A stretch of DNA of 64,000 nucleotides, from the NCBI GenBank assembly GCA_022453515.1, contig JAJNNY010000004.1:682001-746000 (forward strand), read 5' to 3'. The notes beneath the pieces were generated by a model, which worked only from the letters and a program-made list of their open reading frames with translations, searched no databases and was not told where the DNA came from. The DNA is from Astrocystis sublimbata. Lineage: Eukaryota; Ascomycota; Sordariomycetes; Xylariales; Xylariaceae. Position numbers and translations under genes: made by a program. This document shows positions 45,282 through 57,608 of this stretch, in pieces. The stretch's first letter is position 1, and the number at the start of each line of letters is the position of its first letter.

Positions 45282-47931
45282 ATGCTTCGACATACGCTGG
45301 CTCGTTCGGCTTGGCGGACGCCCCGGCACGCCGCCGCCAAAGCTTCGAGAGCTTTTTCCGCCACCACACAGCGCCCGGCCGAGGTCGAGCTCACAGTTGG
45401 TCAGTCACACCAGTCACAGACATTCCTCCGCCGAGGTGTGATCTGGGCCGGATCCATATGCTAACAACCGTCCAGATGGAAAGAAGGTCTCAATCGAAGG
45501 TATGGAAACCGATATGATCTATGTGGTGGAGATGGCAGAGGTGGTGCAAGAAGACGAAAGAGAAGCAATAGACGATGATGATCATGATCATGAAGGACGA
45601 CCTCTGACTGACCCGCGCAAATAGCTGGCTCCGCTCTGATCCAAGCTTGCGAAAAGGCAGGCGTCACAATCCCCAGGTAATTGGAGCTTGCTCACACCAT
45701 TTCCCTACCTTCATATACCTTAGGGTTTATATAGGTCCTCAGATCCAGACATCGCTAACACCATTGCTCCCAGATATTGCTACCATGAGTACGGCGCACC
45801 GCCTCGAGCCGCCCTCCTCTCCCCTCCGTGTCGCTAACGATGTCGCTTCCAGAAAGCTCATGATCGCCGGTAACTGCCGTATGTGCCTCGTCGAAGTCGA
45901 ACGCGCCCCCAAACCCGTCGCCTCCTGCGCCTGGCCAGTCCAGCCCGGCATGGTCGTCAAGACCAACTCACCCCTCACACACAAAGCCCGAGAGGGTGTA
46001 ATGGAGTTTTTACTGGCGAACCACCCTCTCGACTGCCCCATCTGTGATCAGGGTGGCGAGTGCGACCTCCAGGACCAGTCCATGCGATATGGCGGCGACA
46101 GGGGCCGATTCCACGAGGTTGGTGGCAAGCGAGCAGTCGAGGACAAGAATATCGGACCCCTGATCAAGACATCGATGAACCGATGCATTCACTGCACAAG
46201 ATGTATTCGATTCGCCAACGACGTCGCTGGTGCCCCCGAAATGGGATCTTTCGGTCGCGGCAACGACATCCAGATCGGTACCTACCTCGAACAGAACCTA
46301 GACTCCGAAATGTCCGGTAACGTCATCGATCTCTGCCCCGTCGGTGCCCTTACCTCCAAGCCATACGCCTTCCGAGCACGACCCTGGGAGCTGAAGAAGA
46401 CCGAGTCGATCGACGTGTTGGACGGACTGGGATCTTCGATCCGTGTGGACAGCCGTGGCCTGGAGGTCCTGCGCATCCAGCCCCGCCTGAACGACGATGT
46501 GAACGAGGAGTGGATCAACGACAAGACGCGATTCGCCTGCGATGGCCTGAAGACCCAGCGCCTCACAATGCCTCTCGTCAGGAGAGACAACAAATTCGAG
46601 CCTGCCTCATGGGAGCAGGCCCTGACCGAGATCGGTGCCGCCTACCAACACATCGCACCCAAGGCCAACGAGTTCAAGGTCATCGCCGGTGAGCTGACAG
46701 AAGTCGAGTCCCTGGTGGCCATGAAGGACTTGGCCAACAAACTCGGCCACGACAACCTCGCTCTCGACACGCCCACTGGAAGCCAGCCTATCGCACACGG
46801 TATTGACGTTCGATCCAACTACCTCTTCAACTCCACCATCTGGGGTGTAGAGGATGTCGACTGCCTACTTCTTGTTGGCACCAACACAAGGCACGAAGCT
46901 GCTGGCCTCAATGCTCGTATTCGCAAGCAATGGCTACGATCGGACCTCGAAATTGGTGTGGTGGGTGAGTCCTGGGATTCGACCTTCGAATTTGAGCATC
47001 TTGGTACCGACCTCGCTGCTCTGAAGAAGGCTCTTGCGGGCCCCTTCGGAAAGCAGCTCCAGTCGGCAAAGAAGCCTATGATCGTCGTTGGTTCAGGTGT
47101 CACGGATCACCCTGACGCCAAGGCTTTCTACGAGCTTATCGGTTCCTTCGTGGAGAAGAACGCCGCCAACTTCCAAACTGAGGAGCACAACGGCTTCAAT
47201 ATCCTGCAGAGGGCGGCTTCCCGGGCTGGTGCTTTCGAGGTTGGCTTTACAACACCTTCTCCAGCTGTCGCCGAGACCAAGCCTAAGTTTGTCTGGCTGC
47301 TCGGTGCTGACGAATTTGCCGAAGCCGATATTCCTAAGGACGCTTTCGTTGTCTACCAAGGACACCACGGTGACCGGGGAGCTCAGATCGCAGACATTGT
47401 CCTGCCCGGTGCTGCCTACACAGAGAAGGCTGGTACCTACGTCAACACCGAAGGACGTGTGCAGATGACACGTGCCGCTACCTCGTTACCCGGCGCTGCT
47501 CGCACAGATTGGAAGATCATCCGTGCCGTCAGCGAGTTCCTCGGTGCCCCTCTCCCATACGACGACGTCGCCATGGTGCGGGATAGGATGGTCGAGATCA
47601 GCCCTGCTCTCGCCGCTTACGACGTCGTCGAGCCCACATCTCTCAAGCAGCTCAGCAAGGTTCAACTAGTAGAACAGAACAAGGGCGCGAAGGCTACCGG
47701 CGAGCCTCTCAAGAAGGTCATAGACAACTTCTACTTCACAGACGTTATTTCAAGGAGGTAAGTTGGGAATCTTCGGTCTACAATCACTTCACTATGCTAA
47801 CAATATGACCTAGTTCACCAACAATGGCTCGTTGCTCAGCCGCCAAGAAAACCGGCAACCCCGACAACAATCTCATGGCGCCCGGCATGGGTGAGGACAA
47901 GCCATTGGGACAGGTTGCTTACGGATCGTAA
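45282..47931 (+). CDS. nuo78: NADH:ubiquinone oxidoreductase 75/78-kDa subunit (complex I, NDUFS1)
   Basis: Six exons, join(45282..45399,45476..45499,45625..45676,45774..45788,45853..47757,47814..47931), 743 aa, the family's usual length. The N-terminus (LARSAWRTPRHAAAK...) is a mitochondrial presequence. The spliced N-terminal domain VELTVDGKKVSIEAG...IPRYCYHEKL holds [2Fe-2S] N1b ligands (Cys in RYCYHE, then GNCRMC). HPLDCPICDQGGECDLQ and NRCIHCTRCIRF carry the His/Cys ligands of N5 and N4. The rest is the molybdopterin-oxidoreductase-like domain. The protein is the electron-input subunit of the matrix arm, passing electrons from NADH/FMN towards the quinone site. Exons 2 and 4 are only 24 and 15 nt, and splicing also removes in-frame stops. 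The C-terminus reads SSPTMARCSAAKK as in fungal homologues. Confidence 0.96.
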
Positions 47932-49391
47932 ATGCAAAGACCCGGGGGGGCAGCAAATCAGGGATCGACCATGATCCAGGGAAACACAAAAATACAAACC
48001 CAAAGCCATAGATCCAGGGACGCCATGGGCGCAAATTTGGCATCACTCCAAAGAAGGATAGAGAATCCGGCTTGAAACATGATATCCATGTTGTTGTTGC
48101 TGAGTTGAGTTGAGCTGAGCTGAGTCGAGCCAAGAAGGGATGTGCAATCACGCCAAGCATGCTGTTGTTGTTAAATGTACATATATCAATCGCATACCTA
48201 CATAGTTACTCATCTGATCATATTTTTTTTTCCAAATCCGTCGTGGAGTTCCGTGGAACTAGTTTGGTATTCAGTCGCGGAAGGAAAGCGAAAGAGAGGG
48301 TCAGAAACCAATAGAGGGTGAGGTTTTGTGCCCGAAAAACAACAAATCATGGTCATCCTGCCATTGGGACTTTGGATGATACGCATACAAGACTGGTTCT
48401 CTACCTAGGTACTACCTGCCCAAAGAAGAGAATGATGAATTTGATCAAGATGCATGTCAAGTCTACTATGTTACGCACATACACGACAGACCTACTCGGC
48501 AAATGACAATGCCCTATCAACCATTCACCACTTAAAGTGTGTCATGGCAGGGCAAAGCAAACTGTTAGAGAAAACCTGCAATCCGCAGTGTGAGGCTCCG
48601 CTGCATTGATTTGACTCTGGCTGGCAACTGTCGGTGAGCTAATACAAACACGACGGAGTGACAAAAACCAATCGGGAATTTGTTTAGCAAAGCTTCCGGT
48701 AGTACAGGATTTATTGGAGTTTACTACCTGACTAACACTACATTTTTTATAGCACAAATACAAGAGCACGGGATCCCACCCCTTCATTATTTTAGTTATG
48801 TTAACCTCCTCCTAGCTCACCTCATTTTCTTCCACAATACCACTCGAAAACATGCAACCTGAATTCTCCAACGACCAACACAGACTATGTTCTTTGCAGC
48901 ATGTCTACGCGGTTGAGGTCAGGATTTCATCCACGCAACTATATGAAACTGCGTCATGGCCATACCGTTTCGCGCTTGATCAACCGTAAGATTGAGCCCA
49001 ACGCAGATCGTCCACGGCACTAATACCTAGGCTGACTGGCCGGCGTGACAGCGAGGTATTCCGAATATACGACGCCTTATCGCAAAATCCATAACCATGA
49101 TGTGTCCAAAGCACCCAGGCAAGGCAGTAGCCTACCGGGCGTAGGATGTTGTAGACGTATGATTTGTAAATCGTCTGCTCCAGATGATGTTTCCGTGCCA
49201 CTTGTCAAATGTTGTTCGCTCCGAACGACAATCGAGCTGAAATTTTGTCGAGGTACTTGTAATTCGGAAGCTAGTTGTCAGAAACAAGATATAATAACTG
49301 CAGAGTACAGGCAAAACAACAAGCACCGGTATCTTGCGAAGCCAAAAGCTGCGCACAATCGTCCTGCAGGTTCCCAAGAGAGCGAGCGCAA
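47932..49391. other. Intergenic between convergent genes
   Basis: 3' flanks of Nuo78 and of the PUF gene. It contains a run of GAGTT/GAGCT pentamers near 48102-48123 and a poly-T tract near 48222. No gene seen. Confidence 0.5.
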
Positions 49392-52140
49392 CTATTGGTA
49401 GCCGCGACCGCCGTATCGAGGCCCGGCAGGCATACGACTAACACCCGGGCCAACCCCAGGTCCAGGTCGCGTGGCGACAGCAGGATTCGTGCACAGCATG
49501 CCAACACGACTGCCAAACTTGGATCCACGAAGAGATACCATATGCTTTCGAATGTGAGCGGCCACAACTTCTTTATGCTGTGGATTAGCGTGTTGCAGGA
49601 TCCACTGGATTAGATAGTTGCCGTATTGGTCACTTGCAATATCGATCAGGGGAATGCGAGGGCGGTTCATGCGACCTTCGCAGACACGGTCGAGGTAGCG
49701 TGCCAGGAATTCAGCCCCTCCGATTTTCAGACACTTCTCAACAACCTTGGAAGCATACTGATCCATGCTATATTCAGCGGCATAGCGGATCACATGGTCT
49801 ATAGCTCTGCTGCGATCAGCTGGTGAGCCATGTTCACAGATATGTTGGATACACCAGTTTCCGAATTGACCGTGTGCAACAATGTTAATGTTGCTCAGCA
49901 CTTCCTCGATGCATAGTCTCTGTGCGGTTGTTAGCATTCCAACGGGTTGATCGAATTGTGGCTAAAAGGGTATCTGACCTTGTCCTCTTCCAAGCAATTC
50001 TCGAAGATGTTTTGAACAACAAGACTCCCTGTTTCACCCAGAGCAACCTCGTGCCACATGCCACGGAGTGCTTCGTTCACATATTTCATGATTTGAGGTG
50101 GAGACTCGGTCCATCTGAGTTCGAAGAGCTTCTGCCATACATGACAAGCATAGCGATGGATAACGGTGTCGGGAATGCGACGCAAAAGCTCATGAACCAT
50201 AATGGCTTTATAATCCTCGGGGACGGAGTCGAATGCCTTTTGCACAACATGGCATCCAAATGCGTCCATAGACAGTGTGAGTGTACATCCTCGGATGGCT
50301 TCGGCAATCTTAATCACTTGTTCTGGGGTGCCATGTTCAAAACATCTTTGCACCAAGAAGTTGCCGAACCGGTTGACCATGAGGGGGTAGGCCTGAGCAA
50401 CAATCGCCTCGACGATCTCGTACTTCTGGTCTGGGGTGCCAACTTTCAGCTTCTGCTGAAGAAAGATGGACGCCTGCTGATCGTTGCTACAGACGATCTT
50501 GTCGACAATGTATTTCCAATTGCAGTTGGCATTACGGTCCAAAAGTCGACGGTAGTTCAGTGGTTCGGTTGTGGGCAAGTACGTCTGTCCCTCGCTCGAA
50601 TAAGACTGTGAAAGAGACAAGGTTAGGCATATCAGATGAATTACAAAATTCTCGAAGACCGACTCACCTCAGGCTTCCATGGCCCAGAATCGCCCGGCAT
50701 GGAAGTGAATTCGCTCGCCAAAGCAGACAGGGGTGTGCCAACAGGCGTAGACTGATAGCTGGAGTATGCTCCGGCGCCCATGTTCTGCGAGCCGCCAGAC
50801 ACAATAGTATTGGGGTCGTACTGACCCGGGTTATAAGCGTATCCGCTGTATCCAGGCTGATTATTATAGCTTTGCCCAGTGCCGACAAAGCCCTGTTCCC
50901 CAAAACGAGTGTCGTACCGATTGCCTCGTCTGCCACCTGGGGGCTTTGAAACAAAATCAAGATCTGGAGTCAGTTGTTCATGTCGCATATTACTGGCGCC
51001 AGCAGAGTCATAAGGCATCAAAGGCTCGACAAGACTGTGACTGCTAGCTCGTCCCACCCATTGTCCACTTGGTGGCATGTCTGGAGGGGGTAGCCCGCCA
51101 GAGCCTATACCACTTGTAGTCTGCTTCATGCCCCCCCAAATGCTGCGAGGCCCGTTGAAACCATTGAAACCAGTCGCTGACAGGGCATCGCTAGTATCAG
51201 ATCGACTGTCATCGTACCCAGACCAGGGATGTCCGCCTTCTCTGCTATTGTACTGGGTACCAGCATGGACGGGGTGAAGGGCGGGATTGCGGGGGAAAGT
51301 TGTTGGTGCCGATTGGTTGCGGCCGGGGAGCTCGGTGTTGACGGGAGAGATGCTAGTTGGCAGGTCGACGCCAGAATGCCCCTGGCGACTAGCCAGTTCT
51401 TCACGACGACGTTCTTCAAGACGATTCAATTCCTTATGTGCCTGGGCAAGTTCGAACTTCAAGCGTAACACCTCTCCGTTACTAGGAACAGATTCATCCA
51501 CAGTAGCACTCGCAGATCGGGTAGCAGGAGTTGTACTAGGAAAGCTCTCGGTGGTAGGAGTCACAACAGGCACCGAACCGGAATTAGCAGAGTCTTCAAG
51601 CGCTGGATTATCGCGAGCGTTCATCGAGTAGCTGGTAGCACCTCCAGTGGATGGAAGGATGGATGATTCCTTAGACGATCCGCAGGGAGCAGGATCGGTC
51701 AAATATTCGTCTGGCACCTCGAGGTGACCGAACGACTCTTGCTTCTGTTTGCCCCTCTGTCGTAACGACAGCAGCTGACCTTGAACATTTGGCCGGGTTA
51801 AATCATCGCCACTGCCCTTAGGGCAGCTTTGATTGATCAGCAACGAGGTCGAGAGAGCCCCGGTGGATGTCTTCGGGTACGACGCGCTATTTGGCCCCTA
51901 GTGTAAGCCAATGTTAGTCTTCAACAGATCAGAAGAACGTGCACCAGTATGTGTAGGTGGGCAGTCGACTCTGACTGATGATGTGTAAATGGAAGACAAT
52001 AGGGTCCCAAAGAGCCACCTGTGCAATGACATTGTACCATGACTTACCCATTTGAGGAGGGACATGAGTTTCTCACTGGGTGTTTCACTTACGCTGGCGA
52101 CAGAGTAATCCTCCTTGCCGACCTTCGCGTTTTCGTCCAT
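49392..52140 (-). CDS. Pumilio/PUF-family RNA-binding protein (Puf3-like)
   Basis: Four exons, complement(join(49392..49919,49979..50605,50668..51897,52093..52140)), 810 aa; donors GTAAGT, GTGAGT and GTCAGA. The first ~420 residues are low-complexity (Ser/Pro/Gly/Tyr-rich) with a short coiled coil (~158-186). Residues ~440-770 form eight PUF repeats. Recognition triplets read from repeat 1 to 8 are approximately S-Q (QQASIFLQQ), N-Q (RFGNFLVQ), C-Q (AFGCHVVQ), C-Q (RYACHVWQ), S-Q (ETGSLVVQ), N-Q (QFGNWCIQ), S-E (QYASKVVE) and N-Q (QYGNYLIQ). By the PUF code this predicts 5'-UGUAAAUA, the element bound by yeast Puf3. PUF proteins bind 3' UTRs in the cytoplasm to repress or localise mRNAs; Puf3 acts on nuclear-encoded mitochondrial mRNAs. 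The C-terminus is Gly/Arg/Pro-rich. Confidence 0.88.
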
Positions 52141-54562
52141 CTGGGCTGTATTGGATACCGGAGTACGGCGTAGCGTTGGAGATGTGGATGAGCAAGCCGC
52201 AGACTTGCCCTGTCAGTTGAGTTGGGTCCGGAGATTTCAACCTCAAACTTGAATGTTGCGGAGAGACTGTGACTGAAGCGGGCCGAAAGTTTTAGCTGAG
52301 CATCTAGTTTCCCACACAATATGAAAGATTCAAGAGATGCCAGAATAGCAAAGATTAGATTCGATGACAGGTGAGAGACGCCAAACTGGGCGGCACGTTA
52401 TGGCCAGATGGTGGAGGAGATGTGTGATGGCACGAGAATAACAGTCGGAAGATTCGGCTGCGGATGAATATCAAAACAACTATATGGCTTAGTCCCACAG
52501 ATTGGAGCTCAAAACATTACAGATGCGAGGAAGCTAGCTCCGGGTCGATGTGAGAGGAGATCCGAGGGAAAGAAGAGGTCGACAGCCCATGCCAGTACAG
52601 TTTTCTTGGGTTGAGAACTGAGTAGGACCCTAGATGGGAACGGCACTGGTAGTCGGCAGTGTGGCGAGAATGTATAAGGAAGGGAAGGTGGTAGTGGGTT
52701 TATGTCTGGGGAGGGGCAATATCTCGGGTAGATGGCGGATCTGACGGGCGAAATAGATCAAGAAGCCTGCCAAATGGGAATTTTGCTATATCATGCGACC
52801 TCTGGTGGCGTACCTAGAGACGGCAAGTATTAGACCTGGTAGCAGGAGCTGCCCGGGGGGGATGGTGAACAGGAAACCAGATATTCGGGTTGGCAGGGAC
52901 TCTCATGGAGAGATGGAAGGTGGTATGGTGGTAGGTATGGTGGACAATTGGTAGGTAGCTTTCCTAGATTGAAGGGTAGGTGGGTGGGCGTGTCTGGGGG
53001 CCAAGACAGTTAAGTCGCAGAGGGGAGGAGGATGTTGAGAATGAAGTGGTGAAGGAGGGAATAAGCCGGCGGGGGAAGGGCAGAAGGTGGTACACACCAG
53101 TTTTATGCAAAGAAGCAAAGAGAACCCGTGGACCCCGGAGTCTGGAGGAGGAGAAGGGCCGTGGGGAGGAAGGGGCGCCGGTGCCTCAAATTGCTCATGT
53201 TAGGTATAGACCCGTATTTCCATATCTGACTTGATGACCATATGTGGGTGATGAGTTGATATTGGGTAGGCGCCTCCAAGGTATACGCGCGCCTTCAAGG
53301 TTTGCGCGCACCTTCCACCAACTTACACCTGCAGACAATTAGGTAGTATCCTCGTGTGTAAGTGATTACCCAGGCAACTTGAGCAGGACCAACCTGCAGT
53401 GGTATTGAGATCGGAACTGGAAAGCGCAATGGCTGGGAACAAACAGCATAGACATCTACAGTAGGGCCCTAATGCGAGAGCTTCATTGTAGCAAGTTTCC
53501 AGCGTCGAAGTATGGTGGAACAGCAAATCCACCAGGTGCTGTGCAAATGTGAAAGTCTCAGCTCCAGTAATTGATTCACTAGGTACCTACCAGTAGGTAC
53601 GTAGTAGCAAGGACCAAGCGCATTATCAACTCGGATAGAGCCATGATAAGCCAAGGATAACAAGACACGAGACAGATAGAGACATCCCCGCCATGATGAC
53701 ATACAACTTTGAAGACTAAGGTTAGAATGAGCAGCCTTATGTGCGTGCGCGTTTGAACTGTGAAATACACGAATAGTACCTTGGTAGGTACATGTAGGTA
53801 GGTTTACTTGCCAATTGTGTACTCGGACGAACCCAAGGTAGGTGTGTATATTCTCAAGGTCGTGCGAGTAGCAATGTCTCAATTTGCCAGTTGGACCTCC
53901 TCGTAGTCTTTTGCAGCTGCGCGAAATTAAGTGTGATGCAGCATTCAAATGCTGTGACTAGCTGTTGTTACACGAGGAAGGATGCTCCCCATTCAGGGAA
54001 TGATGTTCACCAATATCGTTTCTCAATGTGCCTATGATAACTTGATAAGCACTGTTAGCAGCGGCGGAGGAAAACCAGCTCATTGACCAACCCTCCTCTG
54101 ATGACGAATCACTCAAAATAATGCTTGTGGCCATCCTCTCCCATGGCAAGTCAAAGTGAATGTAATGAAGGAACTAGAAATCTCTAGAAGTTACCCAAAT
54201 TTGAAACAAGTATCTCACCCCATTCCAAAGAATTGGCCCTGGACGCTGAATGTAACGTTCATATTGCGCCTCTATGTTCATTGGAGCGCAACCACAACAT
54301 TCGAGGCCTCCACCTAGGGCCAGGCTTCGAACAGTCCAGATTCATAGTCCACGCTATAGTCTGCGGACTAAGTGGAGGGAAGCCGAGTTATTTATTGCTG
54401 TGATTCCGGGTCACAAAACGTGCCAGTAACTGCATTGGGTCGTTCAAAGCCATCTGGTTGTAATTGTACATGAGTACTTTTTCTTCTATGTAATATTCGT
54501 GGGTATCGTTGTTGTTATACACATCGGATTACGGAGGCAGGATCAGGTCGCCAATACGCATC
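52141..54562. other. Intergenic, ~2.4 kb
   Basis: Upstream of the PUF gene (probably a long 5' leader and promoter, purine-rich on the + strand at 52620-53170) and 3' flank of Rsm27. Several TAGGTAGG-type elements lie near 53590 and 53790. No supported gene. Confidence 0.5.
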
Positions 54563-55079
54563 TTATCTGGCTTTTTTCTGCTCTGTACGGGAAGTGTCAA
54601 TATTGAGGGCTCTTTGGAGCTGAGCGGGTGAGGGGTGATGGTACCTGGTGCAGTGCGCTTCTTCTTCGGCGCGCCTTTTCCGCGAGACCTCCGGCTGTAC
54701 AAAGGTTAGTCCTCGGTATACGACAGGGAAGCCAGCAGCATGGGATTGACTTGCCCTTCAATATGCTCCAGGCGCCAATCCTCTTCCTCGTTCTCGGTCT
54801 CCAGCTCCAGGCTCCTGAACTCCTTCGCTATTGTGTTGATCGTGGGGCCCCTCCCGGGGTAGTAACTAGCTAGGGCTGGACCTCGCAGTCTTTGTCGAAG
54901 TACCTTATTGCCCATTCGTATGCCCTCAGGGTTGTAGGTGGTCGAGAAGATCTGGCATTGGGCCTGGAGGGGAGGTGAGCTCCATGCGTCAGGCCCAGGC
55001 ATGGCCAGGAAGTGTAGGCATCACATACCTTCATCAGCTGCAGCAGCCGGGCGCGAGGTATACAAGGGACAGCAGCCAT
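54563..55079 (-). CDS. rsm27: Mitochondrial small-subunit ribosomal protein Rsm27/MRPS33
   Basis: Four exons, complement(join(54563..54582,54645..54694,54755..54963,55029..55079)), 109 aa. Spliced sequence RARLLQLMK, then AQCQIFSTTYNPEGIRMG, then RQRLRGPALASYYP matches the MRPS33/S27 family, which ends in a RGKGAPKKKR basic tail. That tail is obtained in frame only if intron 2 uses a GC donor (GG/GCAAGT); the nearby GT donor gives an unrelated tail. The last exon is 20 nt (EQKKAR then stop), joined through a 62-nt intron with donor GTACC and acceptor GTACAG; this last junction is less certain. The protein belongs to the small subunit of the mitochondrial ribosome. It is divergent from the RNase III gene 0.6 kb away. 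Confidence 0.82.
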
Positions 55080-55691
55080 ATCCGTTGGGTCGGTATCTGA
55101 ATGGTTGCGCCGTGGAAATGTCAATCGAGATGTCGCCAAAGGTAGGGCTGTATCATCAACGAAGGTTGGGAAGTTGAAGAAGCCAAGACTGCGCTCCACA
55201 TGGTTCGTGCTATAGGGAGCCGCTTATGTATTTTAGCAGAATTTTGGTGTAGCTTCTACATCTTGTGGTGGGCTTCATGGGTGTCCAGGTGGATGGGAAC
55301 GGCAGATCCATCTACATGTACCTCGTACTGATAGAGGGGCATGGGCTTGTACTTGTGGGGACGTGCGTCCACACTTTAGGGGACTCTTACCAACCTGCAC
55401 TACCCACATTAGGCATTTACCCAAGGCTAGCGTTGATGCTTGCGTACCCCGCGGCCTAGGTATTAGATAGCACAGAGGCCGCGCTGAGTATCACCACCTT
55501 TCGTCTTCTAATAATACCACCACCAATTTGCACCATCTATTTGTGGGGCCACGACGGTCCTCTCTTATTCACATCGCGTGCCTAGCTCCTACAACAGTCG
55601 GAAATTCCGTCTCATCAAGTTGGAAACTTACTTCGATGATGCATGCTTTTGGTCAACTTCCAAATTAGACTCAATCCGCACCGCAGACAAC
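55080..55691. other. Divergent promoter between Rsm27 and RNase III genes
   Basis: 612 bp shared upstream region. No gene seen. Confidence 0.5.
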
Positions 55692-57006
55692 ATGTCTAAG
55701 CGCTCCTTTGATGAAATCTCGACGATTCCGTCAACCTCTCGTTACGCTTTAGCTCTAGAACATGCAGAAAGCTTACTTGAAGCCGCGCTGTCCTTAAAGC
55801 AGGGTCTGGAGCGGCTGGGAAATTCCCCATCACACGAGGGAATTCTCTTGGCCCTAAAACAACATAATGCTCAGATTCTTCCAGCCGCCCAGGCATTATC
55901 TCAGGATGAGGTCAGAGAAGTGGCAAGTCGCGTGATATATGAGATATAGCACTAACATTGTCATAGACGGCCAGTGTGAGCGAACCTCTAGAGGAGAGTT
56001 CGCATAAGATTCAAAAGCTCAGCCAGCTCCAGGAGCCTTCATGTGGTCGCGCACAGTCGGCCTTAGCAATCCCTCGTCCAGCATTACTCACCAAATGGAC
56101 ACCCGATGACGTTCTCCGTGATGATACGTTGCCGCCTCTACCTCCCGTGCTAGATCCGGTTCTCGAAAAGGCATCCCGTACACATTCCGGCATAGCACGA
56201 GCGCTTGGCGAGATGGATTATGAACGACTCGAATGGATCGGCGACGCATATATGTATCTTGTCTCATCTGCCTTCATATACCAGACCTTTCCCAATCTAC
56301 CAGCAGGACGTTGCTCACAACTCCGTGAACGCCTCGTCAAAAATGAGACATTGTCCGGATTTACCATCCGTTACAACATCGATAAGCGGGCCAGGCTTCC
56401 CAGCGAGTTTCAGCCAGGTGGCCGACAGTCACAGTCCGGAGGCAATGCCACTTCAGCGTCAAAGAAGGAAAGAAGGAAGATTCTCGGCGACCTGTTGGAG
56501 GCGTACACTGCCGCTGCAATTCTGGGCGATGCTGATGGCCTCTCACGCGTTATACCCTGGCTCAAGGCGATTTGGAGTACGACTATCAAGCAGGAGATCG
56601 ACAAAGAATATAAGAGGTCCGTCGCCCTATATCAACTGCTGCTTTTTCATAACCTTCTAATACAACCCACAGTTTGACGTCTTCGAATCCAACCAAACTG
56701 GAACCGAAAACAGCCTTGATGCAGGCCATTGGTGCTAAAGGTGTCGTGGTCACTTATCAAAGTACGGGCGGTCCCAAGAAAGACAAAAACACCGGCTTGG
56801 ATCTCTTTAGCGTGGGCGCATACTACAATGGACTAGGCGAAACCAACCTCTGTCTCGCTTACGGAAGTGGTGTCTCTATCAAAGCTGCTGGTAGCAACGC
56901 AGCGTCAAAAGCAATGGAGAATAAGAAGTTGATAAAGCGGCTGCAGAAACTGAAGGGGGAGGTAAATGCCCTGCTTTCTAAGTCTTCGGAACCTGAAGGC
57001 AAATGA
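55692..57006 (+). CDS. Ribonuclease III, Rnt1-like (RNase III domain + dsRBD)
   Basis: Three exons, join(55692..55910,55967..56616,56673..57006), 400 aa; donors GTCAGA and GTCCGT with acceptors CATAG and CCACAG. The signature YERLEWIGDAYMY (~157-169) and ILGDLLEAYTAA (~245) provide the two Glu and two Asp that bind catalytic Mg2+, so the enzyme should be active. A C-terminal double-stranded RNA-binding domain (~300-375) shows PKTALMQAIGA, a strand region and GSNAASKAMENKKLI. Rnt1-type enzymes cut stem-loops in pre-rRNA, snRNA and snoRNA precursors in the nucleus, and dsRNA in general. The N-terminal ~75 residues form a helical extension as in Rnt1. It is tail-to-tail with the nucleotide kinase gene. 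It is not the mitoribosomal L3 paralogue, because catalytic residues and dsRBD are intact. Confidence 0.88.
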
Positions 57007-57608
57007 CATACAATAGATAGAATCCCCCCCAAAAAGCCATTCTTGACGAGGCTGATGGTGCCACAATGTTAACCCTAGTTTGCGCCCGTAAAAGGGTGCT
57101 GGGAAACCAACCGTTACCCGCAGTCGCAACTTCAACACACAATGATTTTGACGACCTCGTCATTAGCAATCGTATCCAAGCTGAATTGATCAAAGCATCA
57201 TATTGTATGTCTCCGTGTGGGTGTAACATTGGTATCTTGTTGAAATTACATGGGCTTGTACTTGGGTGCAGTGCCAATAACAAGTACACGAACGAGATGC
57301 GGACTGGTCGTACATACTGCTGCTTGAGTTTGGGTGACAACTAAAACAAGGCTGACTTCACTGATAGCGATGCACAGGAGTTCGAAGATTGGTTACAACC
57401 AAGTCTTCAGGCATCATCCGCAACCATGCAAAAAAATACTTGACAGTCGAGCTTATGAGATTTTGTTCATATTGACGGTCTAGGTCATCGCTGTTGGATG
57501 TGTACATCGAAAACATTGAAATCGGGTTCACATGAGCTCGATATTAGTTCACCTAAGTCTGTCTCTGATGTTATGATCCAGAAGCAGGCTATACATATGA
57601 CTTCTCGA
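57007..57608. other. Intergenic between convergent genes
   Basis: 3' UTR space of the RNase III and nucleotide kinase genes. No gene seen. Confidence 0.5.

Noticed and set aside
50560..51631. Plus-strand frames opposite the PUF gene
   Set aside because: Shadows of the low-complexity N-terminal half of the PUF protein.
55692..57006. RNase III as mitoribosomal protein L3
   Set aside because: L3 paralogues lack catalytic residues; here all four acidic residues and a dsRBD are present.
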